Shown one piece after another: positions 8,941 to 17,512 of a stretch of DNA of 64,000 nt (position 1 is its first letter; each line of letters starts with the position of its first letter). This DNA comes from a bacterium (lineage in GTDB: Bacteria > CAIWAD01). Under the pieces are notes generated by a model. That model saw only the letters and a program-made list of their open reading frames with translations, did not search any database and had not been told where the DNA came from. The stretch spans positions 93,887 through 157,886 of the forward strand of contig JAUIFJ010000007.1 in assembly GCA_030429345.1 (NCBI GenBank), read 5' to 3'. The position numbers were made by a program, and so were the translations under genes.

Positions 8941-10222
8941 GCGAGCTCTCCTTTTGCTGCTCTTGCCGGTCGCAGAGCGCCGGCAGGGCGACCACGCGTC
9001 CGTCGTGACACAGAACCGGCTGGGCCCTCAGGGGAAGGGGCAGGGCCGCTTCCGAGAGCAGGTCGCTGATGCGGCGCCGCGGCCTGCCGGGCAGTTCCAG
9101 CCGTTCACCGGGGCGGGCGGGCCGCAGCAGCCATTCCCCGCGGGGCGGATCCGGAATCCGGATACAGGTCCGTCCCGGCGCTTGCCCCCAGCCATAGTGT
9201 GTGACACCGACGCGGCCCCGGCACCCGGGCTTCAGCCGCGCCTGCGCCGGCGGCAGTTCCCAACGATGGAAACAGACCCGGTCCCGCGTCAGGCTGATCT
9301 GCCAGCCGCGGCCCAGGTCCTGCCAGCCGCCGGAGCTTCCCCGGCGGCAGAAATCCAGCAGGTCCGCCAGGCGGCTTTTCGAGGGGCTGCGGGTCCAGGC
9401 CCCGAGCCGCCTCCCAAGCCCCTCGAGGGCCAGCTGTATTACTGGATCATAATACCGTTCCAAGCCCGATCGGACAAATTGCAGCCCCCAGCTGCGACGT
9501 TCCAGGCCCTGTATACGAAGCAGTCCCCCTGCCTCCTTCCGAAGGCCCTTGGCGAGGGGAGCGGCTTCCCGCGCGATCCCGGTCAAGAGCGGCGCAACGC
9601 CGGGCGCATCCGGCAGGCCGCCGAGTCGCAGGCGGTTGCGCAGACGGCCCCTGTCCTGATTGCTGCTGTCCTCGACCCATGACTCACCCCTTGCCCGCAG
9701 CCAGTCACGCAAGGCCTGCCGCTCCTGGTCCAGCAGGGGCTTGAGCCAACGGCCTGCTCGCTCGGACATGCCGGCAAGGCCCAGGGGAAGGCGCTCCCGG
9801 ACGAGGGCCATCAGCACCTGCTCGCGCTGGTCGTTGGCCTGGTGGCCGGTCAGGATCCGCCAGCCCGGCGCTGCCGCCTGTTCGGCAAAGGCGCGGCGCA
9901 AGGTCCGGGCGGCGGCCAGGCGGTTTCCCTCTTGAGGAAGAGGGGCGCAGCGGCATGCCAACGGCAGGTTTCGGCCTTCTGCGAAAGAGCGCACGAAGGC
10001 TTCGTCCCTGTCGGAATCGGGGCGGGTCTTGTGGTTGAGATGCAGCAGAAGCAGAGGCAGCTTCTGCTGCCGGCAGTAGCAGGCGGCCAGCAGGGCCAGG
10101 GCAACAGAATCGGAGCCGCCGCTCACAAGCGCAAGCAGTCCGGCAGGAGGGTCGGGGCAGTTCCTGGCCAGAGCCTCCCGGAACAGGCTTTCGGGCGAAC
10201 CCCCGGCCGGAGCAGGCATCAC
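8903..10222 (-). CDS. tilS: tRNA(Ile)-lysidine synthase
   Basis: Converts cytidine-34 of the CAU-anticodon tRNA-Ile to lysidine so that it reads AUA. The N-type ATP pyrophosphatase loop reads SGGSDS at about residues 34-39, followed by the LLHLNHKTR segment and a TilS-like C-terminal domain; 439 residues is normal. The start GTG overlaps the stop of the upstream hypothetical gene (GTGA). It is the second gene of the operon that continues through hpt and ftsH. Confidence 0.93.
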   Translation of the reverse strand: MMPAPAGGSPESLFREALARNCPDPPAGLLALVSGGSDSVALALLAACYCRQQKLPLLLLHLNHKTRPDSDRDEAFVRSFAEGRNLPLACRCAPLPQEGNRLAAARTLRRAFAEQAAAPGWRILTGHQANDQREQVLMALVRERLPLGLAGMSERAGRWLKPLLDQERQALRDWLRARGESWVEDSSNQDRGRLRNRLRLGGLPDAPGVAPLLTGIAREAAPLAKGLRKEAGGLLRIQGLERRSWGLQFVRSGLERYYDPVIQLALEGLGRRLGAWTRSPSKSRLADLLDFCRRGSSGGWQDLGRGWQISLTRDRVCFHRWELPPAQARLKPGCRGRVGVTHYGWGQAPGRTCIRIPDPPRGEWLLRPARPGERLELPGRPRRRISDLLSEAALPLPLRAQPVLCHDGRVVALPALCDRQEQQKESSHERQCLWIDLPA

Positions 10223-10878
10223 TCGACGTTGTCGACAGGTACGCGAAAGTCCCGGTTGAGGGTCTGGCCGGCGATCAGGTCCATGGCCACGCCGTCGTGG
10301 ATGGTGCGGTTGCGGTAACGCACTTCAAGGTCGTAGTGGTAGCTCTCGGCGTGATCCCCTTCACGGATCATGGGCAGGTTGAGAAAGGCGAAACGCCCCT
10401 GCTGGTCGCTCTTGGTCGAGCGGAACTGGGTGGAGCGCCCTCCGGGGGAGCCGCGACGCAGGATCAGCTGCACTCCGCTGATGGGATGTCCGTCCGCCTC
10501 GCTGCTGATCCGGCCCGAGACATGGCCCGCCGGCCCTCTGGCCGGTGTGCGCCGGTCCTGTCCGGTTTCTCGGGTCCCGCCGGGCGCTTCGCGCCTTTCC
10601 GGGCCGCGATATTCGCTTTGGCTGCGGGCTTCGATGCCGGTGTTGGCGGGCAGGCCGCTCTGGTCGCCCAGCTGGACCTTGAGGTTCATGACGGCGTCTT
10701 CGAAATCGCCGGGTTCGAAGACCCCCTTGTCCTCCAGCAGCATCACCAGCGCGTTGATGCGCCGGTTGATCTCGGAAGCACTGTTCGTGCTGCCGCTGTT
10801 GCCGGCGCTCTTGCGGGCCGGCCGCGCCGGCTTGCTGCGCTTGCCCTGGGTCGAGGACGGACTGGCGCTTTCCTGCAT
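10219..10878 (-). CDS. Hypothetical protein with carboxypeptidase-regulatory-like domain
   Basis: About 219 residues if the ATG at 10878 is used. The frame stays open to 11112, but that would run through a tRNA gene, so a later start is needed. The N-terminus is Ser/Arg/Lys-rich and probably disordered. The C-terminal ~90 residues form a beta-sandwich of the carboxypeptidase-regulatory type (HVSGRIS, DQQGRFAFLNLP, YDLEVRYR). It is coupled to tilS by a 4-base overlap. The function is unknown, and the start is uncertain because no clear ribosome-binding site is visible. Confidence 0.6.
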   Translation of the reverse strand: MQESASPSSTQGKRSKPARPARKSAGNSGSTNSASEINRRINALVMLLEDKGVFEPGDFEDAVMNLKVQLGDQSGLPANTGIEARSQSEYRGPERREAPGGTRETGQDRRTPARGPAGHVSGRISSEADGHPISGVQLILRRGSPGGRSTQFRSTKSDQQGRFAFLNLPMIREGDHAESYHYDLEVRYRNRTIHDGVAMDLIAGQTLNRDFRVPVDNVE

Positions 10879-11082
10879 GCCGCTCTTGGGGCGTGCGGAT
10901 CCGGATGCGGATCGTCTGGGGCGCTGTGAGCGCCCGCTCTGGCGTTTCGGTTTCGTAAGAACCCCGGTGCTGAATAGAAGTGATGGGATAGCCGGGGGCT
11001 CGAAGGAGCCCGGCAGGATCGGGTGATCCGGGTATCGCTTGCGAAGGGGCTGCGATGACAGGGCTGCCGGCCGTCCCGGGAA

Positions 11083-11156
11083 TAGCAGTGCAGGGACTCG
11101 AACCCCGGACACGCGGATTATGATTCCGCTGCTCTAACCAGCTGAGCTACACTGCC
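11083..11156 (-). tRNA. tRNA-Met (CAU), probably elongator
   Basis: Folds as a 74-base cloverleaf: acceptor GGCAGTG/CACTGCT (G1 opposite U72), D-arm GCTC/GAGC, anticodon stem GCGGA/TCCGC with loop ATCATAA (anticodon CAU), and T-arm CGGGG/CCCTG with TTCGAGT. No CCA is encoded. The D-arm and loop resemble elongator tRNA-Met; a lysidine-modified tRNA-Ile(CAU) cannot be excluded by eye. Confidence 0.93.
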
Positions 11157-11176
11157 AGGATTTCCCCTTTCGGGAA

Positions 11177-11249
<73 letters not shown>

Positions 11250-11263
11250 ATGAATAGACGCCG

Positions 11264-11292
11264 AATGTACCCAAGGCAAAGTGCATTCGCAA
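11264..11292 (-). promoter_or_regulatory. Putative promoter of the Met tRNA pair
   Basis: Minus-strand TTGCGA, 17 bp, TACATT. The predicted start lies a few bases before the mature 5' end of tRNA-fMet. Confidence 0.6.
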
Positions 11293-11314
11293 GCCTTGGA
11301 CATCTGGAAGGGGG

Positions 11315-13297
11315 CTAGCCTTTCAGTTTGGAACGCACCCAGTTCTCCAGCCCTTCCGCCAGGAGCAGTTCCTGGGCCGCCGCGCCAAGGGGCGGCAGGC
11401 TCCATTCCTTCCCGCCGCAGCGCAGGCGGCAGGCGCGGAAGTCGAGCTCTATCGGCAGCCGCAGGCGCCGACTCAGGCCCTCGCCGCTGTCCTGCTCGCG
11501 CACCCACTGCAGGAAGCCTGGAGCCTCCAGGACCAGAAAGCCGTTGTTCAGCGCGTTGCGCTTGTAGGTCTCGCTGAGGCTTCCCGCCAGCACGAGCTGA
11601 ATGCCGAAGGCCTTGAGCGCCGTCGCCGCCTGTTCGCGGCTGCTGCCGGTGCCGAAGTTGAATCCGCCCAGCAGAATATCGCCCGGGCGGGCCAGCTGCC
11701 GGAAATCGGGATCGTAGTTCTCCATGACGACACGGGCCTGGCCTTCCAGGGTGATGTCATCCTGGTAGGTGTACTTGCCCGGATAAATCCCGTCCGTGTT
11801 CAGGTTGTCCTGCGGACAGTAGATCACATCGCCCTGCAGGGTCTGCGGAAAGCCGGGCAGCAGGTTCAGGCTGCCGCTGAAGGCCGGAGCGTCCTCCCGC
11901 TGGCGCAGTTCGGCTTCCGGCGCTTCGTCTTCCAGGCCGAAGGGGTCGCAGATCTTCCCGGCGATCGCCGAGGCGGCCACCACCGCCGGAGACGCCAGGT
12001 AGGCGCTGGCATTCGGGGAGCCCATGCGCCCCTTGAAGTTGCGGTTGGTGGCGCTGATGCCCACCTCGCCATCCTCCAGCAGGCCCGTGCCCAGGCCGAT
12101 GCAGGGACCGCAGCCCGGCGGCAGCACCCTGGCGCCGGCATCCAGCAGCACCTGCCAGTCGCCGGCCAGTTCCGCGTCCTGCTGCACCTCGCTGGAAGCG
12201 GCTGCCACATAGAATTCGACGCCATCGGCGATCTTCTTGCCCTTCAGCACCTTGGCCGCTTCCTGCAGGTCCTCCTTGCGGCTGTTGACGCAGCTGACCA
12301 GGTAGGCCTTCTGGATCGCCAACCCTTCCTGCTGCAGGCGCGCGGCGCTGGTCATGGTCTTCACGTTGTGCGGACCGGTGACCATGGGACGGACCGTCGA
12401 AAGGTTCAGCCGGATCTCAAGCGCATAGTGGGCGTCCTCGTCCGCTTTCAGATTGCGTTCGATCAGCTGCTCGAGTCGTGTCGCATTGAGGCGCGGGTGC
12501 AGTCCGCCGCCATCCTCGTCCGACGGCACTCCGGCCAGGCCGCGCCGTTCCACCGTGGCGATGCGTTCGCGCAGCCAGTCCAGACAGACCCCGTCGATCG
12601 GGAAGACGCCGGCCAGCGCGCCCCACTCGGTGGTCATGTTGGCGATGCTCAGGCGCTCAGCGATGCTCAGGCCTTCCACCCCGGATCCGGTGAACTCGAC
12701 GGCGTGATTCAGCACCTCGTCCTGGTTGAACATGCCGCAAAGGGTCAGGATCACGTCCTTGCCGCTGACGCCGGGCTTCAGTTCGCCTTCCAGCACCACC
12801 TTGGCCACCGGCGGCACCTGCCACCAGGTACGCCCGGTGGCCCAGATGGCCGCGGCGTCGGTACGCACGATGGGCGAGCCCAGGCAGCCCAGGCCGCCGT
12901 ACATGTTGGAATGGCTGTCGCTGGCCACGACCATCGAGCCGGGCCAGGCGTAGCCCTCTTCGCACATGATCTGGTGTCCGATGCCGCGTCCCGCTCCATA
13001 AAAGTCCAGGCCCATGTCGCGGGCGAAGGACTGAATGCGGGCGTACTTCTCCAGGTTGGCCTCGCCGGTGTCCTGGATGTTGTGATCCAGGGCGATCACC
13101 ACCTGGCGGGGATCGGCGACCCGCCGCGCCCCGATGCTGTTGAACTTGGGAATGATGGCCCCCGTATTGTCGTGAGACATGACATGGGCCGGGCGCACGC
13201 TGAGGTAACTTCCGCTGCGCACTTCCTCGTCGGCCTGCAGGCCGACGGCGTATCGTTGGGCGATTTTCTCGATCAGGTTCTGGGGCATGTCGGCCAC
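11315..13297 (-). CDS. Aconitase-superfamily hydratase, homoaconitase-like
   Basis: 660-residue single-chain [4Fe-4S] hydro-lyase. Recognisable are SDSHSNMYGG near residue 126, cluster cysteines in VSCVNSRKE and PGCGPCIGLG, and the C-terminal swivel GTGSSREQAA. The N-terminus (NLIEKIAQRYAVGL), the VMSHDNTG segment and ALDHNIQD/AGRGIGHQIM resemble, from memory, eukaryotic-type homoaconitase (Lys4) more than AcnA or AcnB. It could serve as the TCA-cycle aconitase or isomerise homocitrate; the sequence alone does not decide. It is monocistronic, with its own promoter about 60 bases upstream. Confidence 0.8.
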   Translation of the reverse strand: MADMPQNLIEKIAQRYAVGLQADEEVRSGSYLSVRPAHVMSHDNTGAIIPKFNSIGARRVADPRQVVIALDHNIQDTGEANLEKYARIQSFARDMGLDFYGAGRGIGHQIMCEEGYAWPGSMVVASDSHSNMYGGLGCLGSPIVRTDAAAIWATGRTWWQVPPVAKVVLEGELKPGVSGKDVILTLCGMFNQDEVLNHAVEFTGSGVEGLSIAERLSIANMTTEWGALAGVFPIDGVCLDWLRERIATVERRGLAGVPSDEDGGGLHPRLNATRLEQLIERNLKADEDAHYALEIRLNLSTVRPMVTGPHNVKTMTSAARLQQEGLAIQKAYLVSCVNSRKEDLQEAAKVLKGKKIADGVEFYVAAASSEVQQDAELAGDWQVLLDAGARVLPPGCGPCIGLGTGLLEDGEVGISATNRNFKGRMGSPNASAYLASPAVVAASAIAGKICDPFGLEDEAPEAELRQREDAPAFSGSLNLLPGFPQTLQGDVIYCPQDNLNTDGIYPGKYTYQDDITLEGQARVVMENYDPDFRQLARPGDILLGGFNFGTGSSREQAATALKAFGIQLVLAGSLSETYKRNALNNGFLVLEAPGFLQWVREQDSGEGLSRRLRLPIELDFRACRLRCGGKEWSLPPLGAAAQELLLAEGLENWVRSKLKG

Positions 13298-13357
13298 CTA
13301 TGGTTCCTCCTGTCGGAGGGCCTTTCCGGCGGGTGCAGGTGTTCCGTTCAGGCGTCG

Positions 13358-13386
13358 AATCTACGCATTTGCCCTGCGGGGGGCAA
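13358..13386 (-). promoter_or_regulatory. Putative promoter of the aconitase-like gene
   Basis: Minus-strand TTGCCC, 17 bp, TAGATT, about 60 bases upstream of the start codon and fitting the promoter pattern seen elsewhere in the window. Confidence 0.5.
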
Positions 13387-13420
13387 GGTCAGCTACCGGA
13401 CCTGGTGTCACATGGTTCCC

Positions 13421-13627
13421 TCAGTCGTCGATCACCGTGACGCCCTCGGCGGTAGGACCCTTTTCGCCTTCGACCAGCCGGAAACTGACGTCCTGCCCCG
13501 GCTTGAGCACCCGGTGCCCCTTGCCGCGGATCTGCGAGAAGTGCACGAAGATGTCCTTCTCCATGCCCAGGCTGGAAATGAAGCCGTAGCCGTGCCGTTC
13601 GTCGAAGAACTTGACTGTTCCCAGCAT
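13421..13627 (-). CDS. csp: Cold-shock protein (CspA family)
   Basis: 68-residue single-strand nucleic-acid-binding OB-fold protein. RNP1 reads GYGFI and RNP2 reads IFVHFSQI, in the expected order. It ends GVTVIDD, as is typical for the family. It is close behind the acyl-CoA carboxylase gene (14-base gap), so co-transcription is possible. It acts as an RNA chaperone or anti-terminator; which Csp paralogue it is cannot be told. Confidence 0.93.
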   Translation of the reverse strand: MLGTVKFFDERHGYGFISSLGMEKDIFVHFSQIRGKGHRVLKPGQDVSFRLVEGEKGPTAEGVTVIDD

Positions 13628-13641
13628 GCGTCCGCCTTGTT

Positions 13642-15291
13642 CTAGGTCTGCAGCACCCCGGTGCGCAGAGGGGGGATATCCGGATTGTGGCTGGCGACGC
13701 GGAGCGCCATGTCGATGCGCGATCGCATCTCGCGGGGATCAATGATCTCGTCGACCCAGAGGCGGGCCGCCGCGTAGACGGGATCCATTTCCCGCTCGTA
13801 CTTTTCCTGGATCTCCTTGAGCAGGGCAGCCTTCTCTTCGGCCGTCAGCTCGTGTCCGCGACGTTTTTCCTGCCCCACGCGAATGTCGAGCAGCACATTC
13901 GCCGCCTGCTGGCCGCCCATGACCGCGATGCGCGAGGCGGGCAGGCTGTAGATGAAGCGCGGATCATAGGCCTTGCCACAGAGGGCGTAGTTGCCGGCTC
14001 CGAAGCTGTTGCCGACGATGAAGGTGATCTTGGGCACCACCGAATTGGCGACAGCGTTGACCAGCTTGGCCCCGTCCTTGATGATGCCGCCATGCTCGGA
14101 CTTGGACCCGACCATGAAGCCGGTGACATCCTGCAGAAAGACCAGCGGAATGCGTCTTTGGTTGCAGTTCAGGATGAAACGCGTCGCCTTGTCGGCGCTG
14201 TCGCTGTAGATGACCCCGCCCATCTGCATCTCGCCGCCGGCGCTCTTGACCACCGTGCGCTGGTTGGCGACGATGCCCACGCTCCAGCCCTCGACGCGCG
14301 CCGTGCCGCAGAGCAGGGTCTTGCCGTAATCCGGTTTGTACTCGACCCATTCGCTGCCGTCGACCAGGCGGGCCAGCAGTTCGCGGCTGTCCCAGGGGCG
14401 CCCCAGGTCGGCGGGCAGGATGTCGGGCATCTCCTCCGCGGCAAAGGCCGGCTCGCGGGGCTCGATGCGATCAAAGACCTGGGCGGCCTTGTGGTTCATG
14501 GAGGCGAAGATCTCACGAATGCGGCGCAGGCAGTCCTCGTCGTCCTCCGCCGCGTAGTCGCAGACTCCGCTGAGCCCGCAATGGACATCGGCTCCGCCCA
14601 GGGATTCGTTGTCGATCACTTCGCCGATGGCCGCTCGCACCAGGTGGCTGCCCGCCAGGAAGACGCTGCCCGTACCGCGGACGATCAGCGCTTCGTCGGA
14701 CATGATCGGCAGGTAGGCGCCGCCGGCGACGCAGCTGCCCATGATGGCGGCGATCTGCGGGACACCCATGGCGCTCAAGACCGCGTTGTTGCGGAAGATG
14801 CGGCCGAAGTGCTCCTTGTCGGGGAAGATCTCGTCCTGTCGCGGCAGGAAGACTCCCGCGCTGTCGACCAGGTAGACAATGGGCAGGCGGTTCTCGAGGC
14901 AGATTTCCTGGGCCCGCAGGTTCTTCTTGGCGGTGATCGGGAACCAGGCGCCGGCCTTGACGGTGGCGTCATTGGCGACGATCATCGCTTCGCGCCCCGC
15001 AATCCGCCCGACGCCCATCACCGTTCCGGCGCCGGGCACTCCGCCTTCGGCCTCGTGCATGCCTTCTCCGGCAAAGGTGCCCAGCTCCTGGAAACTGTCC
15101 GGATCACAAAGGGCGGCAATGCGCTCGCGGGCGGTCCACTTGCCCTTGGCCTTGTGGCGGGCCATGGCCTTTTCGCCTCCGCCCAGCTCGATGCGCCGGC
15201 GAATCGTGTCCACGCGCTGAAGGGCTTTTTCCTGGTGCGCTCTGCGCGCGGCGGCATCTGAAGGCAGGGGCGTCCCCAGGGCATCCATGGC
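13642..15291 (-). CDS. Acyl-CoA carboxylase carboxyltransferase (beta) subunit, methylcrotonyl/propionyl-CoA type
   Basis: 549 residues from the chosen ATG. This is the carboxyltransferase subunit of a biotin-dependent acyl-CoA carboxylase. The two crotonase-like halves are seen: VDSAGVFLPRQDEIFPD with GGAYLPIMSDEA in the first, and QDVTGFMVGS with GNSFGAGNYALCGKAY in the second. The FLPRQDEIFPD and LGGADVHCGLSGVCD segments favour a methylcrotonyl- or geranyl-CoA type over propionyl-CoA. The biotin-carrying alpha subunit is not in the window. The frame is open for 52 more codons upstream without family similarity, so the ATG at 15291 was preferred. Confidence 0.85.
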   Translation of the reverse strand, partial: AMDALGTPLPSDAAARRAHQEKALQRVDTIRRRIELGGGEKAMARHKAKGKWTARERIAALCDPDSFQELGTFAGEGMHEAEGGVPGAGTVMGVGRIAGREAMIVANDATVKAGAWFPITAKKNLRAQEICLENRLPIVYLVDSAGVFLPRQDEIFPDKEHFGRIFRNNAVLSAMGVPQIAAIMGSCVAGGAYLPIMSDEALIVRGTGSVFLAGSHLVRAAIGEVIDNESLGGADVHCGLSGVCDYAAEDDEDCLRRIREIFASMNHKAAQVFDRIEPREPAFAAEEMPDILPADLGRPWDSRELLARLVDGSEWVEYKPDYGKTLLCGTARVEGWSVGIVANQRTVVKSAGGEMQMGGVIYSDSADKATRFILNCNQRRIPLVFLQDVTGFMVGSKSEHGGIIKDGAKLVNAVANSVVPKITFIVGNSFGAGNYALCGKAYDPRFIYSLPASRIAVMGGQQAANVLLDIRVGQEKRRGHELTAEEKAALLKEIQEKYEREMDPVYAAARLWVDEIIDPREMRSRIDMALRVASHNPDIPPLRTGVLQT

Positions 15292-15357
15292 GTGTCCGAA
15301 TTGTGATGAGTTCCGTGGGCCGCATCCCCTCCGACAGTGGAAGGGAAGCAAGCGCGG

Positions 15358-15385
15358 AATGTACCGATTTCGGCGGCGCAGGCAA
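15358..15385 (-). promoter_or_regulatory. Putative promoter of the acyl-CoA carboxylase gene
   Basis: Minus-strand TTGCCT, 16 bp, TACATT, in the divergent intergenic region with the Fe-S oxidoreductase gene. Confidence 0.5.
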
Positions 15386-15406
15386 AAGACAGGGGCCCGG
15401 GGGCAA

Positions 15407-15435
15407 GTGTCACTCCGCCTTCGGCTTTCTATATT
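15407..15435 (+). promoter_or_regulatory. Putative promoter of the Fe-S oxidoreductase gene
   Basis: Plus-strand GTGTCA, 17 bp, TATATT. The start would lie near 15442, giving a short leader before the GGAG at about 15454. Confidence 0.45.
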
Positions 15436-15464
15436 CCACGCAGTCAACCTGCCGGAGATCCCAC

Positions 15465-17351
15465 ATGCTCAAGACCTTTCTCACGCTGCTGGCCCTGGGG
15501 GCCGGCGTCTCCCTTTTTGCCCTGGAACTGCGTCGCCGCCTGGCTGCCGTCGAAAAGGTCGGCCAGGGCTATCCTGAAGACCGCCCCTTTCTGCGCGCCG
15601 CGCGACTGGTTCGCGAAGTCCTCTTCCAGAGCCGCATCATCCGGCATCGCCCCGTGCCGGGCATTGCCCACGCCCTGGTCTTCTGGGCCTTCCTGGCATT
15701 CGCCCTGGAAACGCTGAACCACCTCAGCCAGGCCCTGGTGCTGCTGCCGACGGGCTTCCTGCCGGCAAGCGGCCTCTTCCACGACCTCTTCCAGGGCTTC
15801 GTCGCCTTCTTCGCCTGGGCCGCGCTGGGCGGCATCCTGACCCTCTTCGTGAGACGCTTCGTCCTGCGTCCCGCCCCCCTCGGCAGCAAGCTTTCCTGGG
15901 AAAGCGGCCTGGTGGCCCTCTTCATCACGCTGCTGATGAGCACCTATCTGCTCAAGTATCACATGCCCGGGCAGTTCGGCATGGGCGCGCCTCTCGGCGA
16001 ACCCAACTGGTGGGTGCACACGCTGACGCTTTGCGCCTTCATGGCCCTGATTCCGCGCAGCAAGCACCTGCACCTGGTGCTCGGCCCGCTGGGCGTCTAC
16101 TACCGCAACGAGGTCATGGGCCACATGCAGCCCCTGGATTTCGAAGAAGAGGAAATGGGCGTCTCCTTCCTCAAGGACTTTGCCCGCAAGGACGCGCTGG
16201 CCGCCTTCGCCTGCGTGGAATGCGGGCGTTGCATGGAGCACTGCCCGGCCACCGGCACCGGCAAGAACCTGGATCCCAAGCAGGTGGTCCTGCGCGTGAG
16301 ACAGGGCATGCTCGAGAACACGGAACAGGAAGCCGTCAGTGACACAGTGGTTCCCGAAGAGTGGATCTGGCAGTGCACCACCTGCGGCGCCTGCGCCCAG
16401 CAGTGCCCCGTCGGCAACGACCAGCCCCTGCTGCTGCAGGAGATGCGCCGCGGCAAGGTCAGCGAGGGCGAGTTCCCCGCCACCATGCGGACAATGTTCG
16501 ACAACCTGGAGCGCAGCGGGAATCCCTGGCGCTACCAGGGGACGGAGGCCGCGGCCTTCATTCGCGAACTGGGCCTGCCCCCCGCCGACGGCAGCCAGAG
16601 CGTGCTCTACTGGATGGGCTGCATGGCGCGCTACGACGACGCCTACCGCAAGGTGGCGATGGACTTCGTCGCCATTCTGCGCGAGGCCGGGGTCGATTTC
16701 GGCGTGCTGCTCAACGAGAAGTGCACGGGCGACGCCGCACGCCGCGCCGGCAACGAGATGGCCTTCCAGGAACTGGCCATGGAGAACGCGGAAATGATCA
16801 ACGAGATCGCTCCCGCGACCATTGTCAGCACCTGTCCCCATTGCATACGCACCCTGAGCGAGTACAAGGACCTGGACCCGGAACTGCGCCTGGGCGAGAT
16901 CCCGATCGTGCATCACAGCAAGCTGATCAAGGACCTGATCCAGCAGGGACGGATCACGCTGAAATCCGACAGCGACTTCGAAGGCGCCAATGTGACCTAT
17001 CACGACGCCTGCTACCTTTCGCGCTACATCGGCCAGGAAGTGATCGACGCGCCCCGCGACCTCTTGAAGTACGCCGGCGCGACAGTGGTCGAACCGGAGC
17101 GTTCCGGCGACCGCAGTTTCTGCTGCGGAGCGGGCGGGGCCATGCTCTTCACCGAGGAGACCGCCGGCACGCGCATCAACCACGAACGCACCGGCGAACT
17201 GCTTCAGACCGGCGCCAAGACCGTCTGCACGGCCTGCCCCTTCTGCCGCACGATGATCAGCGACGGCGTCAACGACAAGGGCCAGGCGGAAAGCGTCGAG
17301 GTGCTCGACCTGGCCCAGCTGGTGGCGCGGTCGATGGAAACGAAGAGGTGA
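15465..17351 (+). CDS. Membrane Fe-S ETF:quinone oxidoreductase (heterodisulfide reductase-like)
   Basis: 628 residues. The N-terminal ~230 residues contain several TM helices of the respiratory nitrate reductase gamma/cytochrome b type. Two [4Fe-4S] motifs follow (CVECGRCMEHC and CTTCGACAQQC). Two CCG-type cysteine-rich domains close the protein (CPHC, SFCCGAGG, CTACPFC). This architecture matches proteins that pass electrons from electron-transfer flavoprotein to menaquinone. Convergent etfA/etfB support that role. The ATG at 15465 has GGAG 8 bases upstream; an in-frame extension to 15303 lacks membrane-protein character and was rejected. Confidence 0.85.
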   Translation: MLKTFLTLLALGAGVSLFALELRRRLAAVEKVGQGYPEDRPFLRAARLVREVLFQSRIIRHRPVPGIAHALVFWAFLAFALETLNHLSQALVLLPTGFLPASGLFHDLFQGFVAFFAWAALGGILTLFVRRFVLRPAPLGSKLSWESGLVALFITLLMSTYLLKYHMPGQFGMGAPLGEPNWWVHTLTLCAFMALIPRSKHLHLVLGPLGVYYRNEVMGHMQPLDFEEEEMGVSFLKDFARKDALAAFACVECGRCMEHCPATGTGKNLDPKQVVLRVRQGMLENTEQEAVSDTVVPEEWIWQCTTCGACAQQCPVGNDQPLLLQEMRRGKVSEGEFPATMRTMFDNLERSGNPWRYQGTEAAAFIRELGLPPADGSQSVLYWMGCMARYDDAYRKVAMDFVAILREAGVDFGVLLNEKCTGDAARRAGNEMAFQELAMENAEMINEIAPATIVSTCPHCIRTLSEYKDLDPELRLGEIPIVHHSKLIKDLIQQGRITLKSDSDFEGANVTYHDACYLSRYIGQEVIDAPRDLLKYAGATVVEPERSGDRSFCCGAGGAMLFTEETAGTRINHERTGELLQTGAKTVCTACPFCRTMISDGVNDKGQAESVEVLDLAQLVARSMETKR

Positions 17352-17512
17352 AGAACTCGCACAGAGCACACGGAGAAGACAGAGTACACAGAGATTGAAT
17401 GAAAAAAGGGCCTGCTTCCGATGGAAGCAGGCCCTTTGTGTTTCGCATTCAAGAAAACAGATCTCACTCTTCTCCGTGACCTCCGTCTTCTCCGTGCCCT
17501 CCGTGCGAGCTC
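17350..17512. repeat. Inverted-repeat intergenic element, copy A
   Basis: Fills the whole convergent gap between the oxidoreductase stop and the etfA stop. The ends are imperfect inverted copies of GAACTCGCACGGAG followed by spaced CGGAGAAGACGGAG words. The inner part (TTGAATG...CATTCAAG) and a perfect central hairpin make it one long folded structure. Same family as copies B and C. Confidence 0.8.
17405..17437. terminator. Bidirectional intrinsic terminator inside repeat A
   Basis: A perfect 15-bp stem (AAAGGGCCTGCTTCC with its complement) around GAT, flanked by A-run and T-rich tails. It serves the convergent oxidoreductase and etfBA units. Confidence 0.85.

Noticed and set aside
11083-11156. 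tRNA-Ile(CAU)
   Set aside because: Possible because of the CAU anticodon, but the D-arm and body resemble elongator tRNA-Met more; left as Met with the caveat noted.
13642-15447. Extended start of the acyl-CoA carboxylase beta subunit at 15447
   Set aside because: The extra 52 residues lack similarity and would cover the promoter sequences of both divergent genes.
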